Of a stretch of DNA of 64,000 bases, positions 50,309-57,625 are shown one piece after another. The notes below the pieces were generated by a model. That model searched no databases. It had not been told where the DNA came from and saw only the letters and a program-made list of their open reading frames with translations. A program made the position numbers and the translations under genes. This DNA comes from Sphingomonas sp. NFR04 (GTDB lineage: Bacteria; Pseudomonadota; Alphaproteobacteria; Sphingomonadales; Sphingomonadaceae): positions 1 to 64,000 of the forward strand of contig NZ_FORV01000002.1 in NCBI RefSeq assembly GCF_900114095.1, in the 5' to 3' direction. Numbering within the stretch: the first letter of the stretch is position 1; each line of letters starts with the position of its first letter.

Positions 50309-50791
50309 TCAGAAGGTGCCCCACAGGGGGTTCGCCTCGATCTCATCCTGCGCGCGCTCATCTGCGAGCTTGGCGTCGATGGCCGCCTGGGCAGCCTTCT
50401 CGCGGCGTTCCCTCAAGGCCTGGTGCGCTTGGCGCCGAGCCTCCTCAATCTTGCGGAGCGCCTCGACCGCCTTGCTTTCCATCTCCCCAAGTGGCGTTCG
50501 CGGCCCATCCTCGTTCATGAGGTTCGCGTGATGCGAGAGCCATGGCGTGCCGTCTGCCTTGTAGTAGATCGGGTTCCCGCCCTGACCATCGGCCTTGACC
50601 ATGAAGCGTACACCCTGGCCGAACTGCTGCCGGAAGTGGTCGGTGATATCTCGACCGATACGGGTAGGCGACAGCGGGACGACCTTGCCGTCGTCATCGA
50701 GCATCGCGACGAGATGGACAGAAGGGCCATAGTAGCCACCGTCTGAGTCCTGCCGCGGCACCATCCTGAGCGGGGCTTCCCAGTCGATCAT
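50309..50791 (-). CDS. hypothetical protein with C-terminal NPLWGTF tail
   Basis: 160 residues. An N-terminal mixed domain (MIDWEAPLRMVPRQDSDGGY, NPIYYKADGTPWLSHHANLM), a long charged helix (EALRKIEEARRQAHQALRER) and the C-terminus EANPLWGTF. Domain, coiled coil, then tail matches 31508-31900. Last gene of its operon. Confidence 0.75.
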   Translation of the reverse strand: MIDWEAPLRMVPRQDSDGGYYGPSVHLVAMLDDDGKVVPLSPTRIGRDITDHFRQQFGQGVRFMVKADGQGGNPIYYKADGTPWLSHHANLMNEDGPRTPLGEMESKAVEALRKIEEARRQAHQALRERREKAAQAAIDAKLADERAQDEIEANPLWGTF

Positions 50792-51171
50792 TGGCCGGCG
50801 CTCCGCATGCCTGCGCCGAGCTTCTTCCACTCAAGCTCACCGCGGCGGTTGCGAACCTGGACCATGCCAGGCTCGGGCGCGAGTTCACGCTTGCCCTCGG
50901 GAGGCTTGCGGTAGCGCCCGCCGCGCTCGAAGTGGCTGCGGTCGCGGGGAGGTGCCGCTCGATCGATGAAAGGGTGCGCGTTGAACCACTCGTCATGGAT
51001 CACGATCATCTTGCGTGCGGCCCTGGCAGCGTGACCCGCTTGCTCGGCGGCTGCACGCAATGCGTGATTGAGGAGCATGAACGACTTGCCCTGCTGGCGC
51101 GCGCCGACAATTGCGATGGCTCGATGAATACCGTCGACCGGCACGTGCGGGGCGATGATAGTAGGCTCCAT
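50788..51171 (-). CDS. small P-loop-like protein
   Basis: 127 residues. AIAIVGARQQGKSFMLLNHA fits a Walker A (GxxxxGKS) at ~residue 23; VIHDEWF could be a Walker B-like strand. Too short for a complete NTPase. The C-terminus is basic. Start TGATG-coupled to an aromatic-tail protein upstream. Confidence 0.65.
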   Translation of the reverse strand: MEPTIIAPHVPVDGIHRAIAIVGARQQGKSFMLLNHALRAAAEQAGHAARAARKMIVIHDEWFNAHPFIDRAAPPRDRSHFERGGRYRKPPEGKRELAPEPGMVQVRNRRGELEWKKLGAGMRSAGQ

Positions 51172-51671
51172 CAGAACATTCCGAACATCGGGTTGTCGAG
51201 CATGGCGGCCTGCTCTGCTGCGGCAGCTTCCTCCGCCTCCAGCTGGGCGACGGTGATCTCGACGAGCTTGGGCGCTCCGTTGATCGGCGTCAGACGCGGC
51301 CACACGTAGAGATACCGCTGCCCAGATGCCGTGACGAGTCTGAGCTTGGTCCCGCGATCGAAGATCCGGCCGGCGATCGGGTTCGTGGCGTCAGGGAAGC
51401 GCAGCAGCGGCATCTGCGTGTTGACGATCCTCGGAGCGCCTGGCCCGCGCGCTGCGTCGAGCGTGCCATCGGGATTGACCATGACAGGCTTGGTAGTGCT
51501 GAGCTTCGGCATGGTCGCGGCGTTCCAGCCGCGGGGCGTGTCGATCCCGACGACCATGTAGGCGGTGAGCTCCTCGCCGTCGCACACCCGGCGCCACTCG
51601 GTCGGGTCAAGCTCGCACGCGGTGCCGTCGTCCCACTCGATCGGCATCCGCCAGTTCAGAACAGTCCCCAC
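51171..51671 (-). CDS. hypothetical protein with C-terminal NPMFGMF tail
   Basis: 166 residues from a GTG at 51671 that lies inside the tail codons of the upstream gene (ATG 51647 is the alternative). Beta-rich middle (TKPVMVNPDGTLDAARGP, GQRYLYVWPRLTPING), Glu/Ala helix (AQLEAEEAAAAEQAA), then MLDNPMFGMF at the end. Confidence 0.7.
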   Translation of the reverse strand: MGTVLNWRMPIEWDDGTACELDPTEWRRVCDGEELTAYMVVGIDTPRGWNAATMPKLSTTKPVMVNPDGTLDAARGPGAPRIVNTQMPLLRFPDATNPIAGRIFDRGTKLRLVTASGQRYLYVWPRLTPINGAPKLVEITVAQLEAEEAAAAEQAAMLDNPMFGMF

Positions 51672-51979
51672 AGGGCGCTTCCTTCCATTTCAGTTGTGTC
51701 GATTGGCGCAGGCGGCGGGGCAGGGGCGCCGACAGCTGCCTGAACGCCCGCGTCAAGCATGATCGCGAGCGCCTCGTAGGTGATGACCTGGGCGCCGCGG
51801 GCGGCTGCCGTCTTCGCCTTGACGGTATTCGTGCGCGACGCGACCAGGATGTCGCAGTTGTCGGCGGTGTCCGTGTAGACGTAGCCCGCATCCTCGATCA
51901 TCTTGATCCAGTCAGGCCGGTGCACCTGGACATTGTTCTTCATGCCCTTGCCGGTGAGGGCGATCCGCTTCCATCCCAT
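51656..51979 (-). CDS. BRCT-like domain protein with C-terminal GSALWGLF tail
   Basis: 107 residues. KRIALTGKGMKNNVQVHRPD, MIEDAGYVYTDTADNCDILV, then TVKAKTAAARGAQVITYEAL follow the strand-helix order of a BRCT domain (as in NAD-ligase and some replication proteins). A Pro/Ala linker leads to MEGSALWGLF. A phosphopeptide- or DNA-end-binding role is inferred. Confidence 0.65.
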   Translation of the reverse strand: MGWKRIALTGKGMKNNVQVHRPDWIKMIEDAGYVYTDTADNCDILVASRTNTVKAKTAAARGAQVITYEALAIMLDAGVQAAVGAPAPPPAPIDTTEMEGSALWGLF

Positions 51980-52266
51980 CAGAACATCCCCCAAAGCGGG
52001 CTGCTGGCGTTGGCGCGCTCGGTCTCCTCGCGCGCTCGTCGAGCCCACGGCGTCTCGACCTCTTCCTCTTCCACGAAGAGATCCTCGGTCGGATCGAAGG
52101 TCTCGATCTTGCCCCAGGGGCAGCCTTCATCCACCGGGCTCCCGAGAGCGCCGTAGACAAAGCCGGTCCCGATCGCGTCAGGGCGCGTGTCGAGGCGCTG
52201 GCCGCCGGTGACATACAGCCGGCGACGCGTGCGCACGGTTCGGATCGGAAGCGAGAAGTCGATCAT
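51979..52266 (-). CDS. hypothetical protein with C-terminal SSPLWGMF tail
   Basis: 95 residues. MIDFSLPIRTVRTRRRLYVT, an acidic stretch (DLFVEEEEVETPWARRAREE), C-terminus ASSPLWGMF. TGATG coupling to the BRCT-like gene. Confidence 0.7.
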   Translation of the reverse strand: MIDFSLPIRTVRTRRRLYVTGGQRLDTRPDAIGTGFVYGALGSPVDEGCPWGKIETFDPTEDLFVEEEEVETPWARRAREETERANASSPLWGMF

Positions 52267-52268
52267 CG

Positions 52269-52529
52269 TTATTCGTCCAGCTCGGGGAGCTCAGCGCCGT
52301 CGAGGATCGTGCCGAGCTCCGGTTCGCGCGCATCGAGGAACAGCGCAGCATCGAGCACCGCCTGGGAGCCGAAGCCCTCCATGCTCTCAAGCCGCAGACA
52401 TTCCGCTTCGATCGCTTCCTTGGCGCCAGCGCGCGCGAGATTCTCCGCCTGTGCAGGCGTGTCGGCTTCGATCGTCGCCGTGATGTAGCGGCGGCAGTTG
52501 AACGCATAGGTGACGGTGAACTCCGCCAT
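52269..52529 (-). CDS. small DpnD/PcfM-like protein
   Basis: 86 residues. A beta-beta-alpha start (MAEFTVTYAFNCRRYITATI, then EADTPAQAENLARAGAKEA) followed by an acidic tail. The same layout occurs at 55917-56150 and 57078-57335. The family name is tentative; function unknown. Confidence 0.6.
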   Translation of the reverse strand: MAEFTVTYAFNCRRYITATIEADTPAQAENLARAGAKEAIEAECLRLESMEGFGSQAVLDAALFLDAREPELGTILDGAELPELDE

Positions 52530-53017
52530 CAGAACTGCGCCATTTGGGAGTAGCGCGGATCGAGCGCTTCGGGCGCGCGATTGGTGGGCGCTGCGATTGC
52601 CGCCTGGGCCGGCGTGAGCTGCTTGGGTCGCGACATCTGAATGGCGATGGCAGCAGTCCGAGCGAACTTGAATTGGCGTCCGGTGCTCTCGCACACGCCG
52701 TCAATCGGATACTTCGGCCTGCTCGGAGACACGCCGGTGAACCGGTAGCGTTTGCCCAGGCTCGTAAACACGAGCCCATAGTCGCTGCCCGCCAGGCCGA
52801 GGGACCGACCGTTGACGTCGATCAAGCGGCGCGCGGCGTCATCTGCCGCAGTCGTGTCGGCCGAGGACGCGACCAGCGAGAGGGTGAGGCTGTGCGCGCC
52901 TAACTGACCGCCCTTGACCTCGAACTTCAGCCCATGCCGCTGCCCGAGCTCCGCGAGCTCGGCGACCACGTCAGCCGAAAGCGCGCGGTGGCCGGTCTTG
53001 TTGAAATCTTTGAACAT
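52529..53017 (-). CDS. hypothetical 162-residue protein
   Basis: MFKDFNKTGHRALSADVVAE, FEVKGGQLGAHSLTLSLVAS, GKRYRFTGVSPSRPKYPIDG. A Pro/Ala linker leads to a C-terminus RYSQMAQF that may be a diverged aromatic tail. GAAGGA site; first gene of the tail-rich operon 53017-50309. Confidence 0.65.
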   Translation of the reverse strand: MFKDFNKTGHRALSADVVAELAELGQRHGLKFEVKGGQLGAHSLTLSLVASSADTTAADDAARRLIDVNGRSLGLAGSDYGLVFTSLGKRYRFTGVSPSRPKYPIDGVCESTGRQFKFARTAAIAIQMSRPKQLTPAQAAIAAPTNRAPEALDPRYSQMAQF

Positions 53018-53036
53018 CGAACATCCTTCTCGTCTA

Positions 53037-53093
53037 CGGTCACCGCTGACCGCATGTGTGTTATTCACCATATCTAGCAGGCGTGCGAATGGC
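53037..53093 (-). promoter_or_regulatory. promoter box plus leader hairpin (operon 53017-50309)
   Basis: Box GCCATTCGCACGCC (53080-53093), AATAACAC at the -10 (53057-53066), hairpin CGGTCA-GCGG-TGACCG (53037-53052). Confidence 0.7.
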
Positions 53094-53098
53094 TTCTG

Positions 53099-53284
53099 TT
53101 ACGGTGCTTCGCCATCCACGGTGTCTTGCTCAGCGGCTTGGACCAGGAACTCTCCGTGGCTGGCGCAACGGCCTTTGAAGATGGGTCCGTCGTCATCGAT
53201 ATCGACCGGTTCGCCAGTCTCCAGGCGAGCGCCACATTTAGGGCACGCGAATGGCACGTCGTAGAAGACGAGGATCTCGAGCAT
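53099..53284 (-). CDS. small zinc-ribbon-like protein
   Basis: 61 residues. CPKCGARLETGEPV near the start and RCASHGEF near residue 40 give a C-x2-C plus C-x2-H set, a likely zinc site. Coupled to the DUF4314 gene. Confidence 0.65.
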   Translation of the reverse strand: MLEILVFYDVPFACPKCGARLETGEPVDIDDDGPIFKGRCASHGEFLVQAAEQDTVDGEAP

Positions 53285-53529
53285 CAGGCGACGATCGCCG
53301 TTGAGGGAAAGGGGCCGAGGACCTCGAACTTGTCGGCCGGCGCGATCAGCGAAAGCGTGCGGCCATTTTCCCAGTTTACGCCGATGTGCCAGGTGCCATC
53401 GAACCTCGTGCAGTCCGTGACCATCGTCACTTCGCCTTCGGTCCCGGGGTCAATGGGGTTGGGGTCCTTGCCCATCTGGATCAATCGAATGCGCTGCCCG
53501 AGCATAACGGGCGCCGTGTTGTCGGTCAT
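53284..53529 (-). CDS. DUF4314-family protein
   Basis: 81 residues. RIRLIQMGKDPNPIDPGTEG, then VNWENGRTLSLIAPADKFEV match the small SH3-like barrel DUF4314, found in phages and integrative elements. GAGG site; leader hairpin upstream. Role unknown. Confidence 0.85.
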   Translation of the reverse strand: MTDNTAPVMLGQRIRLIQMGKDPNPIDPGTEGEVTMVTDCTRFDGTWHIGVNWENGRTLSLIAPADKFEVLGPFPSTAIVA

Positions 53530-53546
53530 TGGTGCTGCCTCGCTTC

Positions 53547-53600
53547 GCGGTCACCGCTGACCGCATGTGTGTTGCTAACCACACGTTGCGATTCGCGCAA
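53547..53600 (-). promoter_or_regulatory. sigma70-like promoter plus leader hairpin (operon 53529-53099)
   Basis: TTGCGC (53595-53600), 17-base spacer, TAGCAA (53572-53577), then hairpin GCGGTCA-GCGG-TGACCGC (53547-53564). Here the hairpin follows a TTGCGC promoter, not the CCCGCATCC box, so leader and promoter are separable. Confidence 0.75.
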
Positions 53601-53618
53601 GAGGGCTGTGCTTCGGGC

Positions 53619-53647
53619 AAAAAGAAAGGCCGGGATCGCTCCCGGCC
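53619..53647 (-). terminator. Rho-independent terminator
   Basis: 8-bp stem GGCCGGGA/TCCCGGCC, followed on the minus strand by TTTCTTTTT. Ends the operon whose last gene stops at 53671. Confidence 0.85.
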
Positions 53648-53670
53648 ACTGACTTCAACGCTGAAGGCGT

Positions 53671-53805
53671 TCACTTCTGGGACTCGTGGTCCTTCACGAA
53701 GTTGAGCCGCGGCTTCTTTCGTCCGACGAAGGCCGCCGTAGCCCCGTAAACGACAACCGCCGCCAGCACGCCGGCGAGGAACCCGCCGAGATGGAAATAC
53801 TGCAT
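53671..53805 (-). CDS. 44-residue single-span membrane protein
   Basis: MQYFHLGGFLAGVLAAVVVY, then a basic segment GRKKPRLNFVKD. One span, positively charged on the C-terminal side. It is followed by a clear terminator. Not recognised. Confidence 0.65.
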   Translation of the reverse strand: MQYFHLGGFLAGVLAAVVVYGATAAFVGRKKPRLNFVKDHESQK

Positions 53806-53844
53806 GGCTTATGAGTTCCCCGATGGATAACAGGCCGATCGCGC

Positions 53845-53967
53845 TCAGTTGCGCGTCTCGTTGTTCATGATGTCGGCCAAGACCACCGTGAGAATCGGGA
53901 AGGCGACGAAGATGCAAAACAACGTTGCGACAACACCGAGAACGAAAGAAATAGAAAGTGCGAGCAT
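53845..53967 (-). CDS. 40-residue membrane protein
   Basis: MLALSISFVLGVVATLFCIF and a second hydrophobic stretch, ending ADIMNNETRN. AGGGGG site. Part of a run of tiny membrane proteins (54233 to 53671). Confidence 0.6.
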   Translation of the reverse strand: MLALSISFVLGVVATLFCIFVAFPILTVVLADIMNNETRN

Positions 53968-54044
53968 GTGTCCCCCTGTTGAACTGTGAAATTCTACAGT
54001 CGTTATCGACCTTGTTAGCATGACTAGCAATCGGCTAATTGCGA

Positions 54045-54233
54045 TCATTCACTGAACGGCGTCTCGGCATTTACTAAAGCCATGGGGACGGACGCGACCA
54101 ACATGCAGGCAGCATAGATACCTAACGGCCAAACGGGACCGCCGTGCAACACAAGCCAAGCAGAGTGGATCATCATGCCGGCGGTCGCCAGCACGAGTGC
54201 GAATGAGGAAATAGCGGCGATCAAATCTCGCAA
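54045..54233 (-). CDS. 62-residue two-span membrane protein
   Basis: MRDLIAAISSFALVLATAGM and LGIYAACMLVASVPMALV are two spans. Not recognised. Lower GC around 54230-54300 marks its promoter region. Confidence 0.65.
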   Translation of the reverse strand: MRDLIAAISSFALVLATAGMMIHSAWLVLHGGPVWPLGIYAACMLVASVPMALVNAETPFSE

Positions 54234-54296
54234 AACAAGCCCTTAACGTAGCATCGACTAGATGATGCTTACGTTAACTGCAACAAAATATTGCAG

Positions 54297-54704
54297 TCAT
54301 GAAATGGGTTTGTGTGGCTTCTTTACGAGGTGTCCCGCAATGGCATAGCCCTCGGGCGAGTGCGAGAGGACGCCGGAGTGCCCGGCATTCAGAACATGCG
54401 CCAGCTCATGCGTGGGGCCGAAGTCGCCGATCACCTCGAACGTCTCCCCAGCGAGCGCCTTTTCCGTAACGTCAGCGAAGCGGCGATACTGCTGCGCGCG
54501 CCGAAGGTGCTTCACGCTCTCGGCGATCAGCAATGCCTCGGACACGTCTTCTGCGACGATGCAGAGCCGCTTGTAGGATCGGTTCCAGACCACAAAAAGT
54601 CGCCGCAAGTGTGCCCCCAAGTCGTCGATTTGCTCCGATTCGGGAGCCTGGTCCAGCTGCGTTGTAACATGATGCAGCGCCATGCCTAGAAACGTGCCAT
54701 TCAT
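54297..54704 (-). CDS. hypothetical 135-residue protein with HELAH zinc motif
   Basis: Helical N-terminal two thirds (VWNRSYKRLCIVAEDVSEAL), then THELAHVLNAGHSG at ~residue 98. H-E-x-x-H with a third His six residues on resembles the metzincin HExxHxxGxxH, with Asn for Gly. A small protease or a structural zinc site is possible. The ATG at 54704 overlaps the stop of a 30-residue ORF (ATGA). Confidence 0.65.
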   Translation of the reverse strand: MNGTFLGMALHHVTTQLDQAPESEQIDDLGAHLRRLFVVWNRSYKRLCIVAEDVSEALLIAESVKHLRRAQQYRRFADVTEKALAGETFEVIGDFGPTHELAHVLNAGHSGVLSHSPEGYAIAGHLVKKPHKPIS

Positions 54705-54793
54705 ACGCGGCCACTCGCACACCGCGGAGAGCCTGTCGTCAAGCCGTCGATTCGATAGTGATCGTAGGCGCCGAAGCGCCGCTCATTGGTCAT
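54701..54793 (-). CDS. 30-residue ORF upstream of the HELAH gene
   Basis: MTNERRFGAYDHYRIDGLTT, with a strong GGGAGG site. Its stop overlaps the next start. It may be a small protein or a leader that couples translation. Confidence 0.5.
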   Translation of the reverse strand: MTNERRFGAYDHYRIDGLTTGSPRCASGRV

Positions 54794-54830
54794 TTGCCCT
54801 CCCTGTGCGCATCGCGCGCTTGCATGTGTG

Positions 54831-54858
54831 CTATCACGCACCTGCAATCGATGCGCAA
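54831..54858 (-). promoter_or_regulatory. candidate promoter for the 54793-54297 genes
   Basis: TTGCGC (54853-54858), 16-base spacer, TGATAG (54831-54836), then CACACATG. Same family as 53572-53600 but without a leader hairpin. Confidence 0.55.
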
Positions 54859-54883
54859 GCTGGATCGACTTAACACCAATGCT

Positions 54884-55072
54884 TTACAGGGAGGTCTTCA
54901 GATAGCTACGCATCTGGGCTCGCGACGGCGCGGGCGCTGCTCGGTTCACCTCGCGTTCAGCGTTCGCGATGAAAGCTTCGCGGCTGGCGCCCTGTAGCGG
55001 ATCGGCCAAGCACGAAATAGCAGCGCGCAAAATTGCGCGCTGCTCGAGGGTTTTTGATGCGTCGTTGCCCAT
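54884..55072 (-). CDS. hypothetical 62-residue protein
   Basis: MGNDASKTLEQRAILRAAIS, REAFIANAEREVNRAAPAPS. Helical. Last gene of the 56859-54884 operon. Confidence 0.6.
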   Translation of the reverse strand: MGNDASKTLEQRAILRAAISCLADPLQGASREAFIANAEREVNRAAPAPSRAQMRSYLKTSL

Positions 55073-55105
55073 GGTCCCATGGCTACGAGCGCTCTGACTG
55101 GTTCG

Positions 55106-55669
55106 TCAATCGGTGGACTGGTCCGACTCCGCTGTCTTTGCGGTCATCTGTTCCATGGCCGCGAGCATCAGCATGCCCAGGCCCTGCTCGACAGATCGCG
55201 ACCCGGGAGTCCACGAGTAGACGTGCTTCGCGAACGCGCCCCATCCATTCGTACCAGCGATCTCGCCAAGGCGACCGATCGCGGCCGAGAGAATGGCTGG
55301 CAGCGCCGCGACGTCGAGCTCGAGGATCTCGGCGCCCAGGTCTCGCTTGGGTGCCGTGGGTTGCTCGCCGGGTGGCGTCCACCCCAGCTTGCGCGCAACG
55401 GACTCGAAGCGCTCCAGCTGGGCCGCGCGCATTTTGGAGGGGTCCGGCTCTGTCGTGCGCGGCGCTTCCTCGATCGCTGGCGAAGGTGGCGCGCTTTCTT
55501 CCGTCGTCGGGCCGACGGCAAAGGAAGACCACCGATCATTGAGCCACTGGATCAGCTCGGGCTTGTTGGTCGGAACCTCGATCGTCTCGAAGCCCGCGCC
55601 GCCCTGGGCAGCCTTTGCGTCGGCTTGCGTGCCGCTCCAGATGCGGGAGAGGGAGAGATAGAGCTTCAT
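55106..55669 (-). CDS. hypothetical 187-residue protein
   Basis: MKLYLSLSRIWSGTQADAKA, PNKPELIQWLNDRWSS-like centre, helical end (GLGMLMLAAMEQMTAKTAES). Not recognised. Overlaps the upstream gene by 4 bases. Confidence 0.65.
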   Translation of the reverse strand: MKLYLSLSRIWSGTQADAKAAQGGAGFETIEVPTNKPELIQWLNDRWSSFAVGPTTEESAPPSPAIEEAPRTTEPDPSKMRAAQLERFESVARKLGWTPPGEQPTAPKRDLGAEILELDVAALPAILSAAIGRLGEIAGTNGWGAFAKHVYSWTPGSRSVEQGLGMLMLAAMEQMTAKTAESDQSTD

Positions 55670-55920
55670 TCCTCCCGGTCCCCCTCCTTCTCGTCGTCGT
55701 GGTTGCCCTTCGCGCGCTGCAGGAGCTGATCGAGATCCGTCACGCCCGCATCGCGCCGCGCGAGGTGGAGAAGGTTGCAAATCAGATCGCCGATTCGGGT
55801 CTCCAGGTCTTCCACGTCATCCGCGTTGCCGAGGTAGACTTGAGCGTCGAATGCCTCCTGCGCGGTTCGTGCCCACTCAGCGCGATCGGCGTTGGTGGGT
55901 CCGGTGGTCAAGCCCATCAT
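55666..55920 (-). CDS. small MazG-like or NTPase-associated helical protein
   Basis: 84 residues. GLTTGPTNADRAEWARTAQE, then DLETRIGDLICNLLHLARRD is reminiscent of the helical core of phage MazG-like or DUF-type helical proteins, but catalytic EExxE residues are not all present. The name is a weak suggestion. Confidence 0.5.
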   Translation of the reverse strand: MMGLTTGPTNADRAEWARTAQEAFDAQVYLGNADDVEDLETRIGDLICNLLHLARRDAGVTDLDQLLQRAKGNHDDEKEGDREE

Positions 55921-56150
55921 TTCTCCTCCTCGACTTCGCTCTCGCCATCGACGTCGAAGGTGCCGGTGCTGTCCAGGACGAGCGCAGCCTCGCCGAACTC
56001 CTTCAGCTGGTCCGAATAGCCCCGGATGTAACTCCCAGTGGGCGACAGGTTCTCGACGAATAGGTCGGCGGCAGCGCGGGCAGAGGCTTCGTCAGGAGCC
56101 TCCACAGCCACGCTGATAAACGCCTTCACGTCCACATTGTAGCGGGGCAT
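55917..56150 (-). CDS. small DpnD/PcfM-like protein
   Basis: 77 residues. MPRYNVDVKAFISVAVEAPD, then EASARAAADLFVENLS: same beta-beta-alpha plan as 52269-52529, with an acidic tail (DGESEVEEEK). Confidence 0.6.
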   Translation of the reverse strand: MPRYNVDVKAFISVAVEAPDEASARAAADLFVENLSPTGSYIRGYSDQLKEFGEAALVLDSTGTFDVDGESEVEEEK

Positions 56151-56410
56151 CAGCGATCCTTCTCAGTGGGCAGTTGAGCGTCGCCACCTTCGAGGATCTC
56201 GATGATGGCGGCATAGTCAAACACGTTGGCGGTAAGCTCGAGCCGTTCCAGCTCAGCATGATAGGCGGCGATCCGCTCAAGGCGATCGGCGGCTACGCAG
56301 GTCGCTGCTATGGCATCATCGACGGAGGCCTGACATTCATCCGCATCCGTGTAGATGTCGCCCGTGCTCGCGTTGCGGAGCTCGGCTGCGAGCTGCGGAA
56401 TATCGCTCAT
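56150..56410 (-). CDS. hypothetical 86-residue protein
   Basis: MSDIPQLAAELRNASTGDIY, ADECQASVDDAIAATCVAAD, helical throughout. Not recognised. One-base coupling to the next gene. Confidence 0.6.
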   Translation of the reverse strand: MSDIPQLAAELRNASTGDIYTDADECQASVDDAIAATCVAADRLERIAAYHAELERLELTANVFDYAAIIEILEGGDAQLPTEKDR

Positions 56411-56859
56411 GCCGACACCCGCGCCAGGTCGCGTGCCTTGAGGTCCAGCGAGCGCGCCTTCAGCTGCTCGTAGGTCTTCTCCGTGTCTTCGACGGCGTGG
56501 CGGGTCAGCAGCAGCGAGAGCCCCGCCTCTGCTCCGAGCGACTGTGCGCGGCGCAAGCAGTCCAGCAGCATCCCGACGCGCTCTTCCTTCTGGAAGGCGT
56601 CGAGCGTCGCCGGGGTCAGCGGCTCGGCGTCGGCCGGGATCAGGTGATGCTGCATCCAGTCGATACCATCGTGGTCGGTGAACATCGTCGCGCCGGCGAT
56701 CTCGACGGTCTCGATCGCGTCCCAGAACATCTCGGTGCCCGAGCCGTCATGCTCGAAGCCACATGCTTCATCGGGGGTGAAGACGACACCTGCCGCGCCG
56801 GGGACAAGCTCCTGTGTCCCCCGGATCTCGGTGCCGTTCGGCGCTTTCAATTCGCTCAT
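56407..56859 (-). CDS. hypothetical 150-residue protein
   Basis: MSELKAPNGTEIRGTQELVP, FTPDEACGFEHDGSGTEMFW, then a helical C-terminus (KTYEQLKARSLDLKARDLA). GAGGAG site. First gene of the 56859-54884 operon. Confidence 0.65.
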   Translation of the reverse strand: MSELKAPNGTEIRGTQELVPGAAGVVFTPDEACGFEHDGSGTEMFWDAIETVEIAGATMFTDHDGIDWMQHHLIPADAEPLTPATLDAFQKEERVGMLLDCLRRAQSLGAEAGLSLLLTRHAVEDTEKTYEQLKARSLDLKARDLARVSA

Positions 56860-56874
56860 AGTCTGCTCCTCATT

Positions 56875-56917
56875 GCTGAGTGTGTTATTCACAACATGCG
56901 GAAGGCATGCGGGCGGC
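56875..56917 (-). promoter_or_regulatory. promoter box without leader hairpin (operon 56859-54884)
   Basis: Box GCCGCCCGCATGCC (56904-56917), then GTGAATAACACAC at the -10 (56883-56894). Same core as the cassettes at 49050 and 53080, but no GCGG hairpin follows. Confidence 0.6.
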
Positions 56918-57097
56918 TTCGGTGCGCTGATGCAGGAACCTCACGTTCTTCTCAGCGCCCTGGGTGGAGATGATCGCCGCGCGGACCTTGTCGGTTGCTT
57001 GGCGCGCGTCGGCGAGCTTGAGGAGGTCGCGGGCTTCCTTCAGCAGAGAGTGGGCGCGCTCGACAGCATGGACGCGATCAAGCGAAGCCTTCTTCAC
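56885..57097 (-). CDS. hypothetical 70-residue helical protein
   Basis: MKKASLDRVHAVERAHSLLK, EARDLLKLADARQATDKVRA. Coiled-coil-like. Its end overlaps the next promoter. Starts inside the upstream gene. Confidence 0.6.
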   Translation of the reverse strand: MKKASLDRVHAVERAHSLLKEARDLLKLADARQATDKVRAAIISTQGAEKNVRFLHQRTEAARMPSACCE

Positions 57098-57335
57098 CCT
57101 CGTCCTCCTCGGTCAAGGGCCCGGTGGTCACCTCGATGGCGTGGACCATCCACTCCTGACATTCGCCAGAGCCCTCTTCGGACATCGTCACGTCGTCGGG
57201 GCAAGACGAGTCGAACTCGCATGCCATCAGCGCCGCAATCTCTCTGGCGTGCTGTGGACTGGAAGCTTCGATCACCCTCGTTACGCGGTCGACCTGGATG
57301 ACCTCGCGTTCAAAATCGATCTGGAAACGGGCCAT
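57078..57335 (-). CDS. small DpnD/PcfM-like protein
   Basis: 85 residues. MARFQIDFEREVIQVDRVTR, VIEASSPQHAREIAALMACE, acidic tail. Third copy of the plan seen at 52269-52529 and 55917-56150. Confidence 0.6.
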   Translation of the reverse strand: MARFQIDFEREVIQVDRVTRVIEASSPQHAREIAALMACEFDSSCPDDVTMSEEGSGECQEWMVHAIEVTTGPLTEEDEGEEGFA

Positions 57336-57625
57336 TATCTGGCACTCCCTTTCCGTTGCGGCTCTACGATGATGCTGGCGATGGCGTCGGCCGTGGCGAA
57401 CAACCCGTCTTCGGTGCGGGTAACCACGAGCCGAACCTGCCGACCCTTGAAGTGCGTCAGCGTTCGCGCGTCGTCCGCGTTCACAGATAGCTGGCTCCAG
57501 TCGGCGCCGGTGATTACGAGCCCGGTCAGGCTGGCCAGCTCAAGCCGTCCACTGAGAACGGCTTGCTGGCCGTCGCGGAGATCGAGCCAGTCGATATGTC
57601 CGCCGATCTTCGGTAGGTCGCTCAC
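57335..57625 (-). CDS. hypothetical 96-residue protein
   Basis: GTG start overlapping the upstream stop. MSDLPKIGGHIDWLDLRDGQ, beta-rich GRLELASLTGLVITGADWS, VRLVVTRTEDGLFATADAI. Not recognised. Confidence 0.6.
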   Translation of the reverse strand: MSDLPKIGGHIDWLDLRDGQQAVLSGRLELASLTGLVITGADWSQLSVNADDARTLTHFKGRQVRLVVTRTEDGLFATADAIASIIVEPQRKGSAR

